A stretch of 50,511 nucleotides of DNA from Allobrachymonas chironomi DSM 19884 (GCF_000374625.1 NZ_KB894777.1:1-50511), one strand, 5' to 3'; counted from the first letter of the stretch, positions 1 to 9,268 are shown. The notes: generated by a model not told the origin, from the letters alone. Numbers and translations are program-made.

Positions 1-135
1 GACTTCTTTTAAAATTCCAGTTCGCAACGAGTGCCACCCTAAGGCAGCTACCGCAAACACCCACGCTTATCGGCTGTAAATTCTTAATGATCACGAGAGA
101 CTCCCATCTCCCAAACTCCGCCGCGATCAGCGAAG
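1..135 (-). other. rRNA operon leader (5' end of rrn transcript), continuing outside the window
   Basis: Read on the minus strand, this stretch contains the word ACAGCCGATAAGCGTGGG (plus 60-77), preceded by an AT-rich boxA-like segment. That arrangement is typical of the leader between rrn promoters and 16S rRNA in Burkholderiales. The start of 16S itself is not inside the window, so the rRNA gene should begin just to the left of base 1. No protein-coding signal is seen. The identification rests on recognising the leader word and its promoter-proximal position, so it is an inference about what lies outside. Confidence 0.7.
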
Positions 136-141
136 CCCTCT

Positions 142-169
142 ACTATAACACACTTCTTGATGACGTCAA
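142..169 (-). promoter_or_regulatory. strong sigma-70 promoter for the rrn operon
   Basis: On the minus strand TTGACG (plus 164-169) is followed after 16 nt by TATAGT (plus 142-147). Just downstream is a GC-rich discriminator-like stretch leading into the rRNA leader. This is a near-consensus promoter pointing leftwards. Confidence 0.75.
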
Positions 170-253
170 GGAAATTTTTCAAAATCCTTTTTCATCCCGC
201 CTGGATCAGCGCCTCAGCCCCTCAACCAGACCGCCTGTGCGGCGAAGAAGTGA

Positions 254-285
254 ACTATAACAGCATTTCCGGGTTTCCACCAGCT
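254..285 (-). promoter_or_regulatory. possible second upstream rrn promoter
   Basis: A second TATAGT (-10) lies on the minus strand at plus 254-259, in the same local word (GTTATAGT) as the proximal promoter. No good -35 is seen 16-18 nt upstream. Repeated TTGAC words within T-rich sequence (plus about 290-306) lie further away and may be part of an UP or Fis-type region. Tandem promoters are usual for rrn operons, but this one is a candidate only. The rest of 170-394 holds no gene. It includes a short GCGC hairpin followed by six T on the minus strand (plus about 305-330) that could end the ggt transcript. Confidence 0.4.
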
Positions 286-394
286 TCAGTCAAAAAATTG
301 TCAAAAAAGTGCGCGTTGCGTGCGCTCTTCGACCCTGCTGCCGGTGAAGGTCAAGAGTATACACCGTCTTCACGTTCAGGGCGAGAACTCTTTC

Positions 395-2308
395 TCATTC
401 CCCCATGACGATGCCTTCTCGTCTCGGGTCGGCGCCACCGAAGTAGCCATGGGGGGTGCGCATGATCGCCTGCAGGCCGCTGGTCATGGGCATTTCGCGG
501 ATCTCGGCGCCTCGTGTCCGCAAGGCATGGATTTCTGCTGCGGGGAATCGATGCTGCTCCAGCAAGGTGGGGCCGTTGGTGGAGCCGAAGTTGGGCAAGG
601 CGATGGCCTGCTGGGTATCCAGCCCCCAATGCAGGGTGCCATAGAGTAGCTTGCTGACGTAATGGATGATGAGGGAACCGCCCGGGCTGCCGGCTGTCAT
701 CAGCAAGGGACCGCGGCTGCCATCGGCCTGCTGACGGTAGACCAGGATGGGCGCCATGCTGGAGCGCGGGCGCTTGCCGGGCTGCACCCGGTTGGCTACC
801 GCGCGGCCTTGTGCATCTACCGGGGTGAAGCTGAAGTCGGTCAGCTGGTTGTTGAGCAGGAATCCACCCGGCAGACCCTGGCCGCGATTGACCATGAGAC
901 GGGCACCGAACTGGTCCTCGATGCTGCTGGTCATGGAAAGCGCCCTGCCCTGGGCATCGATGATGCTGATATGGCTGGTGCCGTATTCCAGCTGCGCCGG
1001 CATGCTGGCATGTGCCAGCCGGAAGCTGCCGGGCCGGCCGGGCTGTGCCGTCTGCATGGAGGCACCATCCGGGGCGATCAGGCTGGCGCGCTGGCGCAGG
1101 TAGGCGGAATCGAGCATGTCGGACCAGCTGTTGCCGGGTGCCGGCACGAAGTCCGGATCTGCCACATATTGGGCACGGTCGGCGAAGGCCAGGCGCGAGG
1201 CTTCCGTATAGAGATGCAGCCAGGGTGTCGATGGCAGCCCCTGCTGTAGCGGCAGTTGTGCGGCAGGTGTGTGGTCGAGGATTCCGAGGATCTGGCCGAT
1301 GGCCAGCGTACCCGAGCTGGGTGGCGGCATGCCGCAGATAAGGTAGGCCTGCTGCTGCGCCAGGTGCCGGAAGCAGAGCGGCTCCCGCTGGCGAGGCTGG
1401 TAATGCGCCAGATCCTGCAGACTGAGCTGACCGGGGTTGCCGGGGTGCTGCTGCACCTTGTCGACCACGGCTTGTGCCCAGGCACCCTGCTGCAGGGCAC
1501 TGGCGCCCTGGCTGGCAAGGGTTCGCAATATGGCAGCGTACTCGGGGTTCTTCAGGACATGCCCGACAGGCCAGGGCTGACCGGCGGCATCGTAGAAGTA
1601 GCGGGCTGCGACAGCATCGTTGCGTGCCAGATGCGGCTCGTTGCGCAGCAGCGTATGCAGGCGCGGGGAAATGGCGAAGCCCTGCTCGGCCAGACGGATG
1701 GCCGGATCGAACAGGTGCGCCCAGGGCAGGATGCCATGCTGGCGATGGGCCTGCTCCAGCATGGGCAGCAGGCCGGGAACGCCGACCGAACGACCGCCGA
1801 CGACGGCATCATGAAAGGTTATGGGCTGGCCATCGGGCTTGAGGAACAAGGAGTCGGTTGCTGCAGCCGGTGCAGTTTCGCGGCCATCCCAGGCTTGCAG
1901 CTGCCGGCCATCGTCATACAGGAGAAAGGCTCCGCCGCCGATACCGCTGGACTGCGGCTCGACCAGGCCCAGTACCAGCTGGACGGCGATGGCAGCATCC
2001 AGGGCGCTGCCACCGGCTTGCAGGATCTCGAAGCCGGCACGGGTGGCGACCGGGTTGGCCGCCGCCACGGCAAAGCGGCTGGTGGACCAGCCAGGCTTGC
2101 TGCTGTAGCCGCTGGCAGCTTCGGGAGACTGGCGCGCCGCTGCGTGGGCGAAGCTGCCGGCTTGCGACCCGGAGCTGCCCGGCATGCTGCTGCAGGCACC
2201 GAGCAGCAAGGCGGAGAGCCAGACCGGCAGGCTGCGCCAGACTGCCGGTGCCAAGGCATGACACCGGCCTGCAGCCTCAGCCGCAGGAGACTGGCGGCGC
2301 GGCAGCAT
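395..2308 (-). CDS. ggt: gamma-glutamyltransferase, lipoprotein-like
   Basis: This 637-residue protein matches the gamma-glutamyltranspeptidase family (Ntn hydrolases), which cleave or transfer the gamma-glutamyl group of glutathione. The nucleophile threonine is expected in the EYGTSHISIID segment, near residue 444 from this start. Self-cleavage there would give large and small subunits. The GSPGGS and RPRSSM segments of the substrate pocket are present further on. The N-terminus carries a hydrophobic stretch ending LLLGAC at about residue 39, which looks like a lipobox, so the enzyme may be a periplasmic lipoprotein. The start at 2308 lies just past the stop of the upstream CBS gene. An ATG at 2356 would overlap that gene, and a TTG nearer the signal is also possible. 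Confidence 0.9.
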   Translation of the reverse strand: MLPRRQSPAAEAAGRCHALAPAVWRSLPVWLSALLLGACSSMPGSSGSQAGSFAHAAARQSPEAASGYSSKPGWSTSRFAVAAANPVATRAGFEILQAGGSALDAAIAVQLVLGLVEPQSSGIGGGAFLLYDDGRQLQAWDGRETAPAAATDSLFLKPDGQPITFHDAVVGGRSVGVPGLLPMLEQAHRQHGILPWAHLFDPAIRLAEQGFAISPRLHTLLRNEPHLARNDAVAARYFYDAAGQPWPVGHVLKNPEYAAILRTLASQGASALQQGAWAQAVVDKVQQHPGNPGQLSLQDLAHYQPRQREPLCFRHLAQQQAYLICGMPPPSSGTLAIGQILGILDHTPAAQLPLQQGLPSTPWLHLYTEASRLAFADRAQYVADPDFVPAPGNSWSDMLDSAYLRQRASLIAPDGASMQTAQPGRPGSFRLAHASMPAQLEYGTSHISIIDAQGRALSMTSSIEDQFGARLMVNRGQGLPGGFLLNNQLTDFSFTPVDAQGRAVANRVQPGKRPRSSMAPILVYRQQADGSRGPLLMTAGSPGGSLIIHYVSKLLYGTLHWGLDTQQAIALPNFGSTNGPTLLEQHRFPAAEIHALRTRGAEIREMPMTSGLQAIMRTPHGYFGGADPRREGIVMGE

Positions 2309-2316
2309 CGGACAGC

Positions 2317-2778
2317 TTATTCGGCGCCGATGTCTTCGGGGTCCTTTTGCGGCCAATCGCGGATGTAGGCCTTGAGCATCTTGTTCTCGAAGTTCTGGCT
2401 TTCGACCACGGTCTTGGCGACATCGTAGAAGCTGATGACACCGTGCATGGTGCGACCGTCCATGACCGGAATGTAGCGCGCATGGTGATCGAGCATGATG
2501 CGACGGACTTCGTCGAGGTCGGTATTGAGCGTGCAGGTGATCGGATGGTCATCCATGGCGGTACGCACCAGGGTGCTGCCGAGGTTGCCGCCATTGGCAT
2601 GCAACTGGATGTTGAGCTCGCGGAAGGTCAGCATGCCGACCAGATCGCCATGCTCCATGACGGCGAGGGAGCCGATGTCTTTTTCGACCACGGTGGCCAG
2701 TGCCTTGAGCAGGGTGTCGTCGGGGTGAATGGTGTACAGGGTGTTGCCCTTGACACGGAGGATATCGCTGACCTTCAT
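2317..2778 (-). CDS. CBS-domain pair protein
   Basis: This 153-residue cytoplasmic protein consists of two CBS motifs and nothing else. The first covers roughly residues 1-65 (MKVSDILRVKG, then GSLAVMEHGDLVGMLTFREL). The second covers about 75-135 (DLDEVRRIMLDHHARYIPVMDGRTMHGVISFYD). Tandem CBS motifs form a Bateman module that usually binds adenine nucleotides. Stand-alone versions are common in Proteobacteria and their targets are mostly unknown. The start at 2778 has a purine-rich AAGAGG seven bases upstream, and an earlier ATG at 2823 has no such support. It reads into ggt with a 9-bp gap and may be cotranscribed, though no functional link is evident. Confidence 0.85.
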   Translation of the reverse strand: MKVSDILRVKGNTLYTIHPDDTLLKALATVVEKDIGSLAVMEHGDLVGMLTFRELNIQLHANGGNLGSTLVRTAMDDHPITCTLNTDLDEVRRIMLDHHARYIPVMDGRTMHGVISFYDVAKTVVESQNFENKMLKAYIRDWPQKDPEDIGAE

Positions 2779-2932
2779 GCTTGCCTCTTGCTGGTTGCGT
2801 TGGAATTCCTGACAGATCGTCACAATATAGCCCAGCTTGCGGCGCTTTGGGCCATCTGCTTACCCCTATGTTCCCGGAGTCGCCGTCAGGCAGACGATAC
2901 ACTGTGACCAGACATCACTAGCAGGAGACCCC

Positions 2933-4249
2933 ATGCCCGGATATTCCGATCCCGGATTCGACACCCTGGCGCTGCACGCCGGTGCCGCCCCCGATCCGTC
3001 CAATGGCGCACGCGCCGTACCGATTCACCTGACGACCTCGTTCGTGTTCCAGGACAGCGATCAGGCCGCCTCCCTGTTCAACATGGAGCGGGCCGGTCAT
3101 GTCTACAGCCGCATCAGCAATCCGACAAATGCCGTGCTGGAACAGCGCGTGGCGGCGCTGGAAGGCGGTGTGGGCGGTATCGCGGTGGCGAGTGGCCAGG
3201 CTGCGCTGCACCTGATCGTGAGCACGCTGATGGGCGCTGGCGGCCATATCGTGGCCAGCACGGCGCTGTACGGCGGCAGCCACAACCTGCTGGATTACAC
3301 CTTGCGCCGTTTCGGGATCGAGACCAGCTTTGTGCAACCGGGTGACCTGGATGGCTGGCGTGCCGCCATCCGCCCGGAGACGCGCATGCTGTTTGGCGAG
3401 ACCGTGGGCAACCCGGGTCTGGACGTGCTGGATATTCCGGCAATCAGCCAGATTGCGCATGCGGCCGGTGTGCCGCTGGTGGTGGATTCGACGCTGACCA
3501 CGCCTTATCTGATGAAGCCGCTGGAGCTGGGTGCCGATATCGTCTACCACTCGGCGACCAAGTTCCTGAGTGGCCATGGCACGGTGATTGGTGGCGTGGT
3601 GGTGGATGGCGGCAGTTTTGACTGGGCAGCATCGGGCAAGTTTCCGGAACTGAGCGAACCCTATGACGGCTTTCACGGCATGGTGTTTGCCGAGGAGAGC
3701 ACGGTTGGCGCTTTCCTGCTGCGTGCGCGCCGCGAGGCCTTGCGCGATTTTGGTGCCTGCCTGAGCCCGCACAGTGCCTGGCTGATCCTGCAGGGCATCG
3801 AGACACTGTCGCTGCGCATGGAACGCCATATCGGCAACACCGAAAAGGTGGTGCGCTTCCTGGCCGAACATCCGATGGTGGAGCGCGTCGGGCATCCGCT
3901 GCTGGAGAGTCACCCGAGCCATGCCGCAGCAGAACGCCTGCTGCGGCTGGGTGCACGTGGTGCCGGCAGCGTGTTCAGCTTTGATCTCAAGGGGGATCGG
4001 GCACAAGGCCGCGTGTTTATCGAGAACCTGAAGCTGTTCAGCCATCTGGCGAATGTGGGCGATTGCCGCAGTCTGGTGATCCACCCGGCCAGTACCACGC
4101 ATTTCCGCATGGATGATGCGGCCCTGGCCCAGGCCGGTATCGGAGCGGGCACGATCCGCCTGTCGATCGGACTGGAAGAGGCCGATGACCTGATCGATGA
4201 TCTGAAACGCGCCCTGAAGGCGGCAGAAAAGGCGGGAGCACGCGCATGA
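2933..4249 (+). CDS. metY: O-acetyl/O-succinylhomoserine sulfhydrylase (Cys/Met PLP family)
   Basis: This 438-residue enzyme belongs to the Cys/Met metabolism PLP family. The N-terminal pattern GFDTLALHAG, PDP, GARAVPIHLTTSF and YSRISNPT is that of O-acetylhomoserine sulfhydrylases (MetY), which make homocysteine from sulfide. The PLP-binding lysine is K210 in HSATKFLSGHG. The start has AGGAG seven bases upstream. The following hydrolase gene overlaps its stop codon (ATGA), so the two are translationally coupled. MetZ-type succinyl specificity cannot be excluded by eye. Direct sulfhydrylation fits the sulfate uptake cluster further right in the window. Confidence 0.88.
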   Translation: MPGYSDPGFDTLALHAGAAPDPSNGARAVPIHLTTSFVFQDSDQAASLFNMERAGHVYSRISNPTNAVLEQRVAALEGGVGGIAVASGQAALHLIVSTLMGAGGHIVASTALYGGSHNLLDYTLRRFGIETSFVQPGDLDGWRAAIRPETRMLFGETVGNPGLDVLDIPAISQIAHAAGVPLVVDSTLTTPYLMKPLELGADIVYHSATKFLSGHGTVIGGVVVDGGSFDWAASGKFPELSEPYDGFHGMVFAEESTVGAFLLRARREALRDFGACLSPHSAWLILQGIETLSLRMERHIGNTEKVVRFLAEHPMVERVGHPLLESHPSHAAAERLLRLGARGAGSVFSFDLKGDRAQGRVFIENLKLFSHLANVGDCRSLVIHPASTTHFRMDDAALAQAGIGAGTIRLSIGLEEADDLIDDLKRALKAAEKAGARA

Positions 4250-5055
4250 ACTACGCAATCAACGGACACAGCCTGTATGCCTACACCGGAGGCAAGACCT
4301 TTGACGCGGGCAAGCCGACGCTGGTGTTCATACACGGCGTGCTGAACGATCACAGTGTCTGGGCGCTGCAGAGCCGCTGGTTTGCCAACCATGGCTATAA
4401 CGTGCTGGCGATTGACCTGCCGGGCCATGGCCGCAGCCAGGGTAAGCCGCCGGCCAGCGTGGCCGAGGCGGCAGAAGCGATCCTGGCGCTGCTGGACCAG
4501 CTGCAGGTGCCGCAGGCGGTGTTGGCAGGCCACAGCTGGGGCTCGCTGATTGCGCTGCACGCGGCCAGCCTGGCACCGCAGCGTGTCAGCCAGCTGGTGC
4601 TGGTGGGAACGGCGTTTCCGATGCCGGTGGCCCCTGCCTTGCTGGAGATGTCGGCATCGGCACCGGAGAAGGCGATCGCGATGGTGAACCAGTTCTCGCA
4701 TTCCAGCTTGTGCAGCCCGGTGACAGGCCAGGGCATGAACAACGGCCTGTGGACCTATGGCGGTGCGCGCGCCCTGATGCGCCGGGTGCTGGCGAGCAAC
4801 CCGGAACACAACGTGTTCCAGACAGGTTTCCAGGCCTGCAACAGCTACGCAACGGGTCTGGAAGACATGGCCAAGGTGAGCTGTCCGGTGCTGTTCATCC
4901 TGGGCAGCGCCGACCAGATGACCCCCCCCAGGGCGGCACGCGCGCTGGTGGATGCGGCCGCCAGCGCGCATGTGGTGACGCTGCCGGCCGGCCACAGCCT
5001 GATGACGGAAGCGCCGGATGGTGTGCTGCTGGCGATGCGCGAGCAGTTGTGCTGA
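4246..5055 (+). CDS. alpha/beta-fold hydrolase
   Basis: This 269-residue single-domain hydrolase has the alpha/beta fold signatures. An oxyanion strand reads LVFIHGVLNDHSVW, and the nucleophile elbow is GHSWGS with Ser97. An acidic residue lies in LGSADQM, and the catalytic His sits near the C-terminus in LPAGHSLM. No signal peptide is seen, so it is cytoplasmic. The ATG overlaps the stop of the sulfhydrylase gene by four bases. Hydrolases of this kind often sit behind metY in Betaproteobacteria. The substrate is unknown, and an ester or lactone hydrolase is only a guess. Confidence 0.85.
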   Translation: MNYAINGHSLYAYTGGKTFDAGKPTLVFIHGVLNDHSVWALQSRWFANHGYNVLAIDLPGHGRSQGKPPASVAEAAEAILALLDQLQVPQAVLAGHSWGSLIALHAASLAPQRVSQLVLVGTAFPMPVAPALLEMSASAPEKAIAMVNQFSHSSLCSPVTGQGMNNGLWTYGGARALMRRVLASNPEHNVFQTGFQACNSYATGLEDMAKVSCPVLFILGSADQMTPPRAARALVDAAASAHVVTLPAGHSLMTEAPDGVLLAMREQLC

Positions 5056-5091
5056 AACCGGATGGAATCAACTGAGTGAAGTGACTGACTG

Positions 5092-7956
5092 ATGTTGCCC
5101 CGTATCACACTGGCTCGCCTGGCCCAGAGCTTTTCGCTGACCCTGCCGCAGCAGCAGGCCTTGCATCAAAGTGCCGCGCTGGAACAGCCGCCGCCCGGTG
5201 CATGGCCACTGCTGCAGCGCATTCTGGTGTTGCTGGCCGCATCGCTGAGCGGATTTGGCCTGCTGATGGCGATTGCTGCCAACTGGGACGACTGGAGCCG
5301 CAGCACGCATTTTGTGCTGCTGGGACTGGCCGTGCTGCTGACGGCGCTGGCGAGCTGGGCGCTGTCCGGTCGGCGTGCGCTGCCGGCAACGGCACTGGGC
5401 GTGCTGGCGCTGGCCAGTGTGGGCGGCTTGCTGGCGTTTTTTGGCCAGACCTACCAGACCGGAGCCGATACCTGGCAGCTGTTTGCGCTGTGGGCAGCGT
5501 TGACACTGCCGCTCTGTCTGGGACTGCGCCATCCGCTGCTGTGGATCGTCTGGCTGGTGGTGGCGCATCTGGCGATCACCTTGTGGGCACATGAGCGGAT
5601 CCAGGGCGGATTCTGGCTGCAGGATCGCCCTGTCCTGCTGACTCAGCTGCTGGCCATGGGCCTGGGTGGCCTGTGGTGGCTGGCCTTGCAGCCGGCCTGG
5701 CAGGCCTGGACCGGCAGTTCGCGCCTGGGCGCACGCGTGGCCTTGCTGTTGCTGGTGCTGCTGGCCACCGGATTGGCACTGTCGGGAGCCCGCATGGAGC
5801 AACCGCTGACGACGCTGTACAGCCTGCTGCCTGCCGTGCTGCTATTGCTGCTGTTGGGACTCTGGTATGGGCGGCCTGCGCACCATGACCTGATGAACCT
5901 AAGTGCAGTGGCACTGGGCCTGCTGGTGCTGGCCATGGCCCAGGTCAGCAGCATTCTGCTGCAGGATTTTCTGAGCCTGTTCAGCATCGGCCTGGTCGGG
6001 TTGCTGCTGCTGGGGTTGACCGTGGCGGGACTGATGCGTCTGCACACGCAACGCCAGGGCATGAGCCGATCCGAACCTGCGGGACAGGCTTCCGCGCCCA
6101 TGCACAGGCTTGCGGATCTGCTGGCCGGGTCACAGGCAGACGGGCTGGCGCGTGCCCTGCGCCACGGCGTGACGCAAGATTGGTGGCCCTCTGCGGAGCA
6201 GGCCCTGGCAGCAATCCGGCCGGATGCCGCCGGGCAACGTCCCGCTTCGCTGATTGTTCTGTCGGCGCTGGGCGGCTGGCTGGCCGTGCTGCCCATGGCG
6301 CTGGCCTTTTTTGTCTCGGGCTCCAGCCCCGAAGCAGGTGCTGTCCTGGGTTTTCTCATGGTGGCGCTGGCACTGGCCGGATTGCGCGCCGGTGGACGCA
6401 GCCTGTTTCTTGAGCAGTGTTGCTATGCCTTTCTGCTGACGGGCATGCTGGCGGCCAGCGTCTTTACGGCCCTGTCCCTGGAGCGCGTGGGCTTGGACAC
6501 CCGTGAGTTCGTTGCCGGCCTGTCTGTGCTGACGTTGCTGATGCTGCTGAGCACCTGGCTGCTGCGGCAGACCTGGCTAGTCTTGCTGATGGGTGCCGGC
6601 CTGTGCGTGACGCTGCCCTGGCTGATCGTCCAGCTGACGGGCACGGACAGCTTCCTGTTTATCGGCCAGGAGGCACCCGCCTGGGCGCTGGCCTGGCTGA
6701 ATCCGCTGGTGGCACTGGTATTTCCGGCAGGCATCTGGTGGCTGCAACGCCAGGGCCTGTCCCTGCCCTGGAAGCGGCTGGAAAAAGCCGAGAGCTGGCT
6801 GGCCGGCTGGATGCTGGCAGTGCTGGGCCAGCACATGCTGGAAGCCGGCAACACTTTCTTGCTGACCGGCCTGCTGGGTGGCGGCCCGGGCATGGCCATG
6901 GGCTTGCCGGGAAGCGGTCCGGGCTGGAACTTCTGGAGCTGGTGGCTGCCGCTGATGTCGCTGCTGTTTGCCTTGCTGGGCAGCACCGCGCTGTGGCGTG
7001 CCTGGCCAGAATGGCGCCAGCCCCCCATGGTGGCACTGGCCGCCCTGCTGCTGCTCGCCTCGGCGCTGTTGCCCTCGCTGGGCGTACCGCTGTGCTATCT
7101 GGCGCTCTGCTGCGCGACCGGACGCTGGCGTCTGGCCGCTGCCGCCGTGGCTGCCGTGCTCTGGGTGATCGGTGCCTTCTATTACCAGATCCATTTCAGC
7201 CTGCTGGAAAAAGCCGGCATGCTGCTGCTGACCGGCATGCTGCTGGCTGCATTGGCGGCCTGGATGCGCGTGCGCCAGCAACGCCGAACAGCCGCTGAGC
7301 CAGCCGTCCCCGCTACTGCCCCCCGCCTGCCCATGCCACAGCTGCGGCACCTGATCCCGCTGACGGCACTGGCCACTGCCGCCGTGGTCCTGCCCGGCAT
7401 CCAGAGCAACGAAGCCCTGATCCGCGACGGCGAACGCATTCTGGTGCGGCTGGCCCCGGTCGATCCGCGTTCGCTGGTGCAGGGCGACTATATGGCACTG
7501 GCGTTTGCGATTGATCCGACGCTGCCGCTTGGCGAACGCAGCCTGGCCGAAGCGGAACCCGCGCCCGACACCCTCCCCTCACCCGACGCAACGGCCAGCG
7601 CACCCGATGCGCCGGGCAGCCTGGACCAGCCCGAGCCGGACAACCAGGACTGGAAGCCCGAACCGCCAGCACGCCATGCCGTGTTCCAGCTTGATGCGCG
7701 TGGTGTGGCAACCATCGTGCGCCTGGAGCACGATGACAGCAAGCCGCCCCTGCAAGCCAACGAGCGACGCATGGCGCTGCGCCACCAGCATGGCATGCCG
7801 GTTCTGGTCACCAATGCCTGGTATTTCCGCGAGGGCGAGGCGCAAGCTTGGGAAGCCGCACGCTATGGCGAATTCCGCCTGCGTGACGATGGTCGTGCGC
7901 TGCTGGTCGGCATGGCCGACGAACAGCTGCAGACGATCAGGCCAGCACGGCCCTGA
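5092..7956 (+). CDS. fused DUF2157/DUF4401/GDYXXLXY integral membrane protein
   Basis: This 954-residue polytopic protein has many leucine-rich membrane segments spread over roughly residues 35-720. Its N-terminal part resembles DUF2157 (an amphipathic start, then paired helices containing AANWDDWSRSTHF). A middle membrane block resembles DUF4401. The C-terminal soluble domain carries the motif GDYMALAFAI near residue 798, the hallmark of the GDYXXLXY family. A Pro/Asp/Glu-rich linker of about 50 residues follows at around 820-870, and the chain ends in a second soluble strand-rich part. These modules are often separate neighbouring genes, and here they are one chain. The function of all three domains is unknown. 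It begins 36 bp after the hydrolase gene and converges on the next gene. Confidence 0.8.
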   Translation: MLPRITLARLAQSFSLTLPQQQALHQSAALEQPPPGAWPLLQRILVLLAASLSGFGLLMAIAANWDDWSRSTHFVLLGLAVLLTALASWALSGRRALPATALGVLALASVGGLLAFFGQTYQTGADTWQLFALWAALTLPLCLGLRHPLLWIVWLVVAHLAITLWAHERIQGGFWLQDRPVLLTQLLAMGLGGLWWLALQPAWQAWTGSSRLGARVALLLLVLLATGLALSGARMEQPLTTLYSLLPAVLLLLLLGLWYGRPAHHDLMNLSAVALGLLVLAMAQVSSILLQDFLSLFSIGLVGLLLLGLTVAGLMRLHTQRQGMSRSEPAGQASAPMHRLADLLAGSQADGLARALRHGVTQDWWPSAEQALAAIRPDAAGQRPASLIVLSALGGWLAVLPMALAFFVSGSSPEAGAVLGFLMVALALAGLRAGGRSLFLEQCCYAFLLTGMLAASVFTALSLERVGLDTREFVAGLSVLTLLMLLSTWLLRQTWLVLLMGAGLCVTLPWLIVQLTGTDSFLFIGQEAPAWALAWLNPLVALVFPAGIWWLQRQGLSLPWKRLEKAESWLAGWMLAVLGQHMLEAGNTFLLTGLLGGGPGMAMGLPGSGPGWNFWSWWLPLMSLLFALLGSTALWRAWPEWRQPPMVALAALLLLASALLPSLGVPLCYLALCCATGRWRLAAAAVAAVLWVIGAFYYQIHFSLLEKAGMLLLTGMLLAALAAWMRVRQQRRTAAEPAVPATAPRLPMPQLRHLIPLTALATAAVVLPGIQSNEALIRDGERILVRLAPVDPRSLVQGDYMALAFAIDPTLPLGERSLAEAEPAPDTLPSPDATASAPDAPGSLDQPEPDNQDWKPEPPARHAVFQLDARGVATIVRLEHDDSKPPLQANERRMALRHQHGMPVLVTNAWYFREGEAQAWEAARYGEFRLRDDGRALLVGMADEQLQTIRPARP

Positions 7957-7973
7957 GGCTGCGGCCGCCGGAA

Positions 7974-9212
7974 TCAGGGGCCGTAAGGGCTGTGCAACAC
8001 ATCGGCCAGCGTGACCTCTTCCGGCGGATGCCGCCACAGCGCCTCCAGCTGCGGCGTGCGTGGCAGCAGCCAGCGCTCGATCAGCGGCTGCATGCGGGTC
8101 TGTGCCACCGGGGCAATCAGCACCCAGCGGGCGTTGTCCTCGTCCAGCCGGGCCACCCAGTCAAGCGCCGCCATGTCTTCCAGTACCGATTCCAGCTGCG
8201 GTGACTCGACACGCAGACCGCACGACAATTCCTGCAGCGTGGCCCCCCGGCGCGGCTCCTGTTGGGACTGGTGCAGGCGGCGCAGCAGTTCAATCGCCAG
8301 CTGCAGCTGCCAGCCCCTGCCCTGGCCGTGACGACGCAAGCCGTCCAGCAGGCTCGGCAGGTAGGCCGCAACCACCGCGCCCAGCAGGATCACGATCCAG
8401 GTCAGATAGAGCCAGATCAGCAGGATAGGCACAGCGGCGAACGTGCCGTAGACAACGGAAATCGAGGGCACCGACTTCAGATACCAGCCGATCAGCTGCT
8501 GGCCGGTCGTGATGCCTGCTGCCGTGAATACGCCGCCAGCCAGCGCATGCGACCAGCGCACCTGGGTGTTGGGCACGAAATGGTAGAGCGCGGCAAAGCT
8601 GAGCGCCATCAGGCCGAATTCGATCAGGTCGATCAGAACCTGCAGCCCGCCCGGCGTGACCACCGGTATGCCGGTCACCCAGCCGCGCGACAGCGACAGC
8701 AGATAGGAGGTGGTGACAATGCTGCCACCCAGCAGCACCGGGCCGACGGTGGCGGCAGCCCAGAAGATCAGGATGCGCTGCCCCAGCGGACGCGGCTTGC
8801 GCACCCGCCAGATCGCATTGAGGTGCTGGTTGATGCCCGACATCAGGCTGAACACGGTGAGCACGAACAGCAGCATGCTGACGGTCCCCAGCTTGCCGGC
8901 ATGGCTGGCAAAGCTCATCAGCCCTTCCAGCACCGGTTGCGCGATGGCGGGCGGGATCAGGCTGTCCACCATCCAGCTCTCGATGGCGTGGCGCAGCCGG
9001 CCGAACATGGGGAAGGCGGTAAAAATCGCCAGCATCAGCACGAAGAACGGCACCATGGCCATCAGCGTGGTCAGGGTCAGGCTGCTGGCGGTGAGCGCCA
9101 GATGGTCTTCGCGAAAGCGCTGCCAGAGCATGAGCAGGGTATCGCGCAGGGGGAAGTCCAGCACCAAGTGTGAAAACCTGGCCTTCCAGTGGTTCAGCGT
9201 GCGGAGGATCTG
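7974..9212 (-). CDS. YihY/virulence factor BrkB family membrane protein
   Basis: This 412-residue inner-membrane protein is of the YihY/BrkB (formerly RNase BN) family. It has the characteristic start (FREDHLALTASSLTLTTLMAMVPFFVLML), a SLMSGINQHLNAIWRV segment, a YHFVPNTQVRWSHALAGG loop and a final VYGTFAAVPILLIWLYLTWIVILLGA. About six membrane spans are followed by a cytoplasmic C-terminal tail of about 130 residues that looks winged-helix-like. The molecular role is unresolved, and the old RNase BN assignment was wrong. The start at 9212 gives the family N-terminus, while a longer open frame to 9275 adds unrelated residues. It lies convergent to the preceding gene (17 bp) and divergent from the DUF2069 gene. 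Confidence 0.88.
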   Translation of the reverse strand, partial: QILRTLNHWKARFSHLVLDFPLRDTLLMLWQRFREDHLALTASSLTLTTLMAMVPFFVLMLAIFTAFPMFGRLRHAIESWMVDSLIPPAIAQPVLEGLMSFASHAGKLGTVSMLLFVLTVFSLMSGINQHLNAIWRVRKPRPLGQRILIFWAAATVGPVLLGGSIVTTSYLLSLSRGWVTGIPVVTPGGLQVLIDLIEFGLMALSFAALYHFVPNTQVRWSHALAGGVFTAAGITTGQQLIGWYLKSVPSISVVYGTFAAVPILLIWLYLTWIVILLGAVVAAYLPSLLDGLRRHGQGRGWQLQLAIELLRRLHQSQQEPRRGATLQELSCGLRVESPQLESVLEDMAALDWVARLDEDNARWVLIAPVAQTRMQPLIERWLLPRTPQLEALWRHPPEEVTLADVLHSPYGP

Positions 9213-9268
9213 CATGGCGCTATGATGCCAGCATTGCGCGATGCTGCGCCCTCCGATTTTCCGCACCC

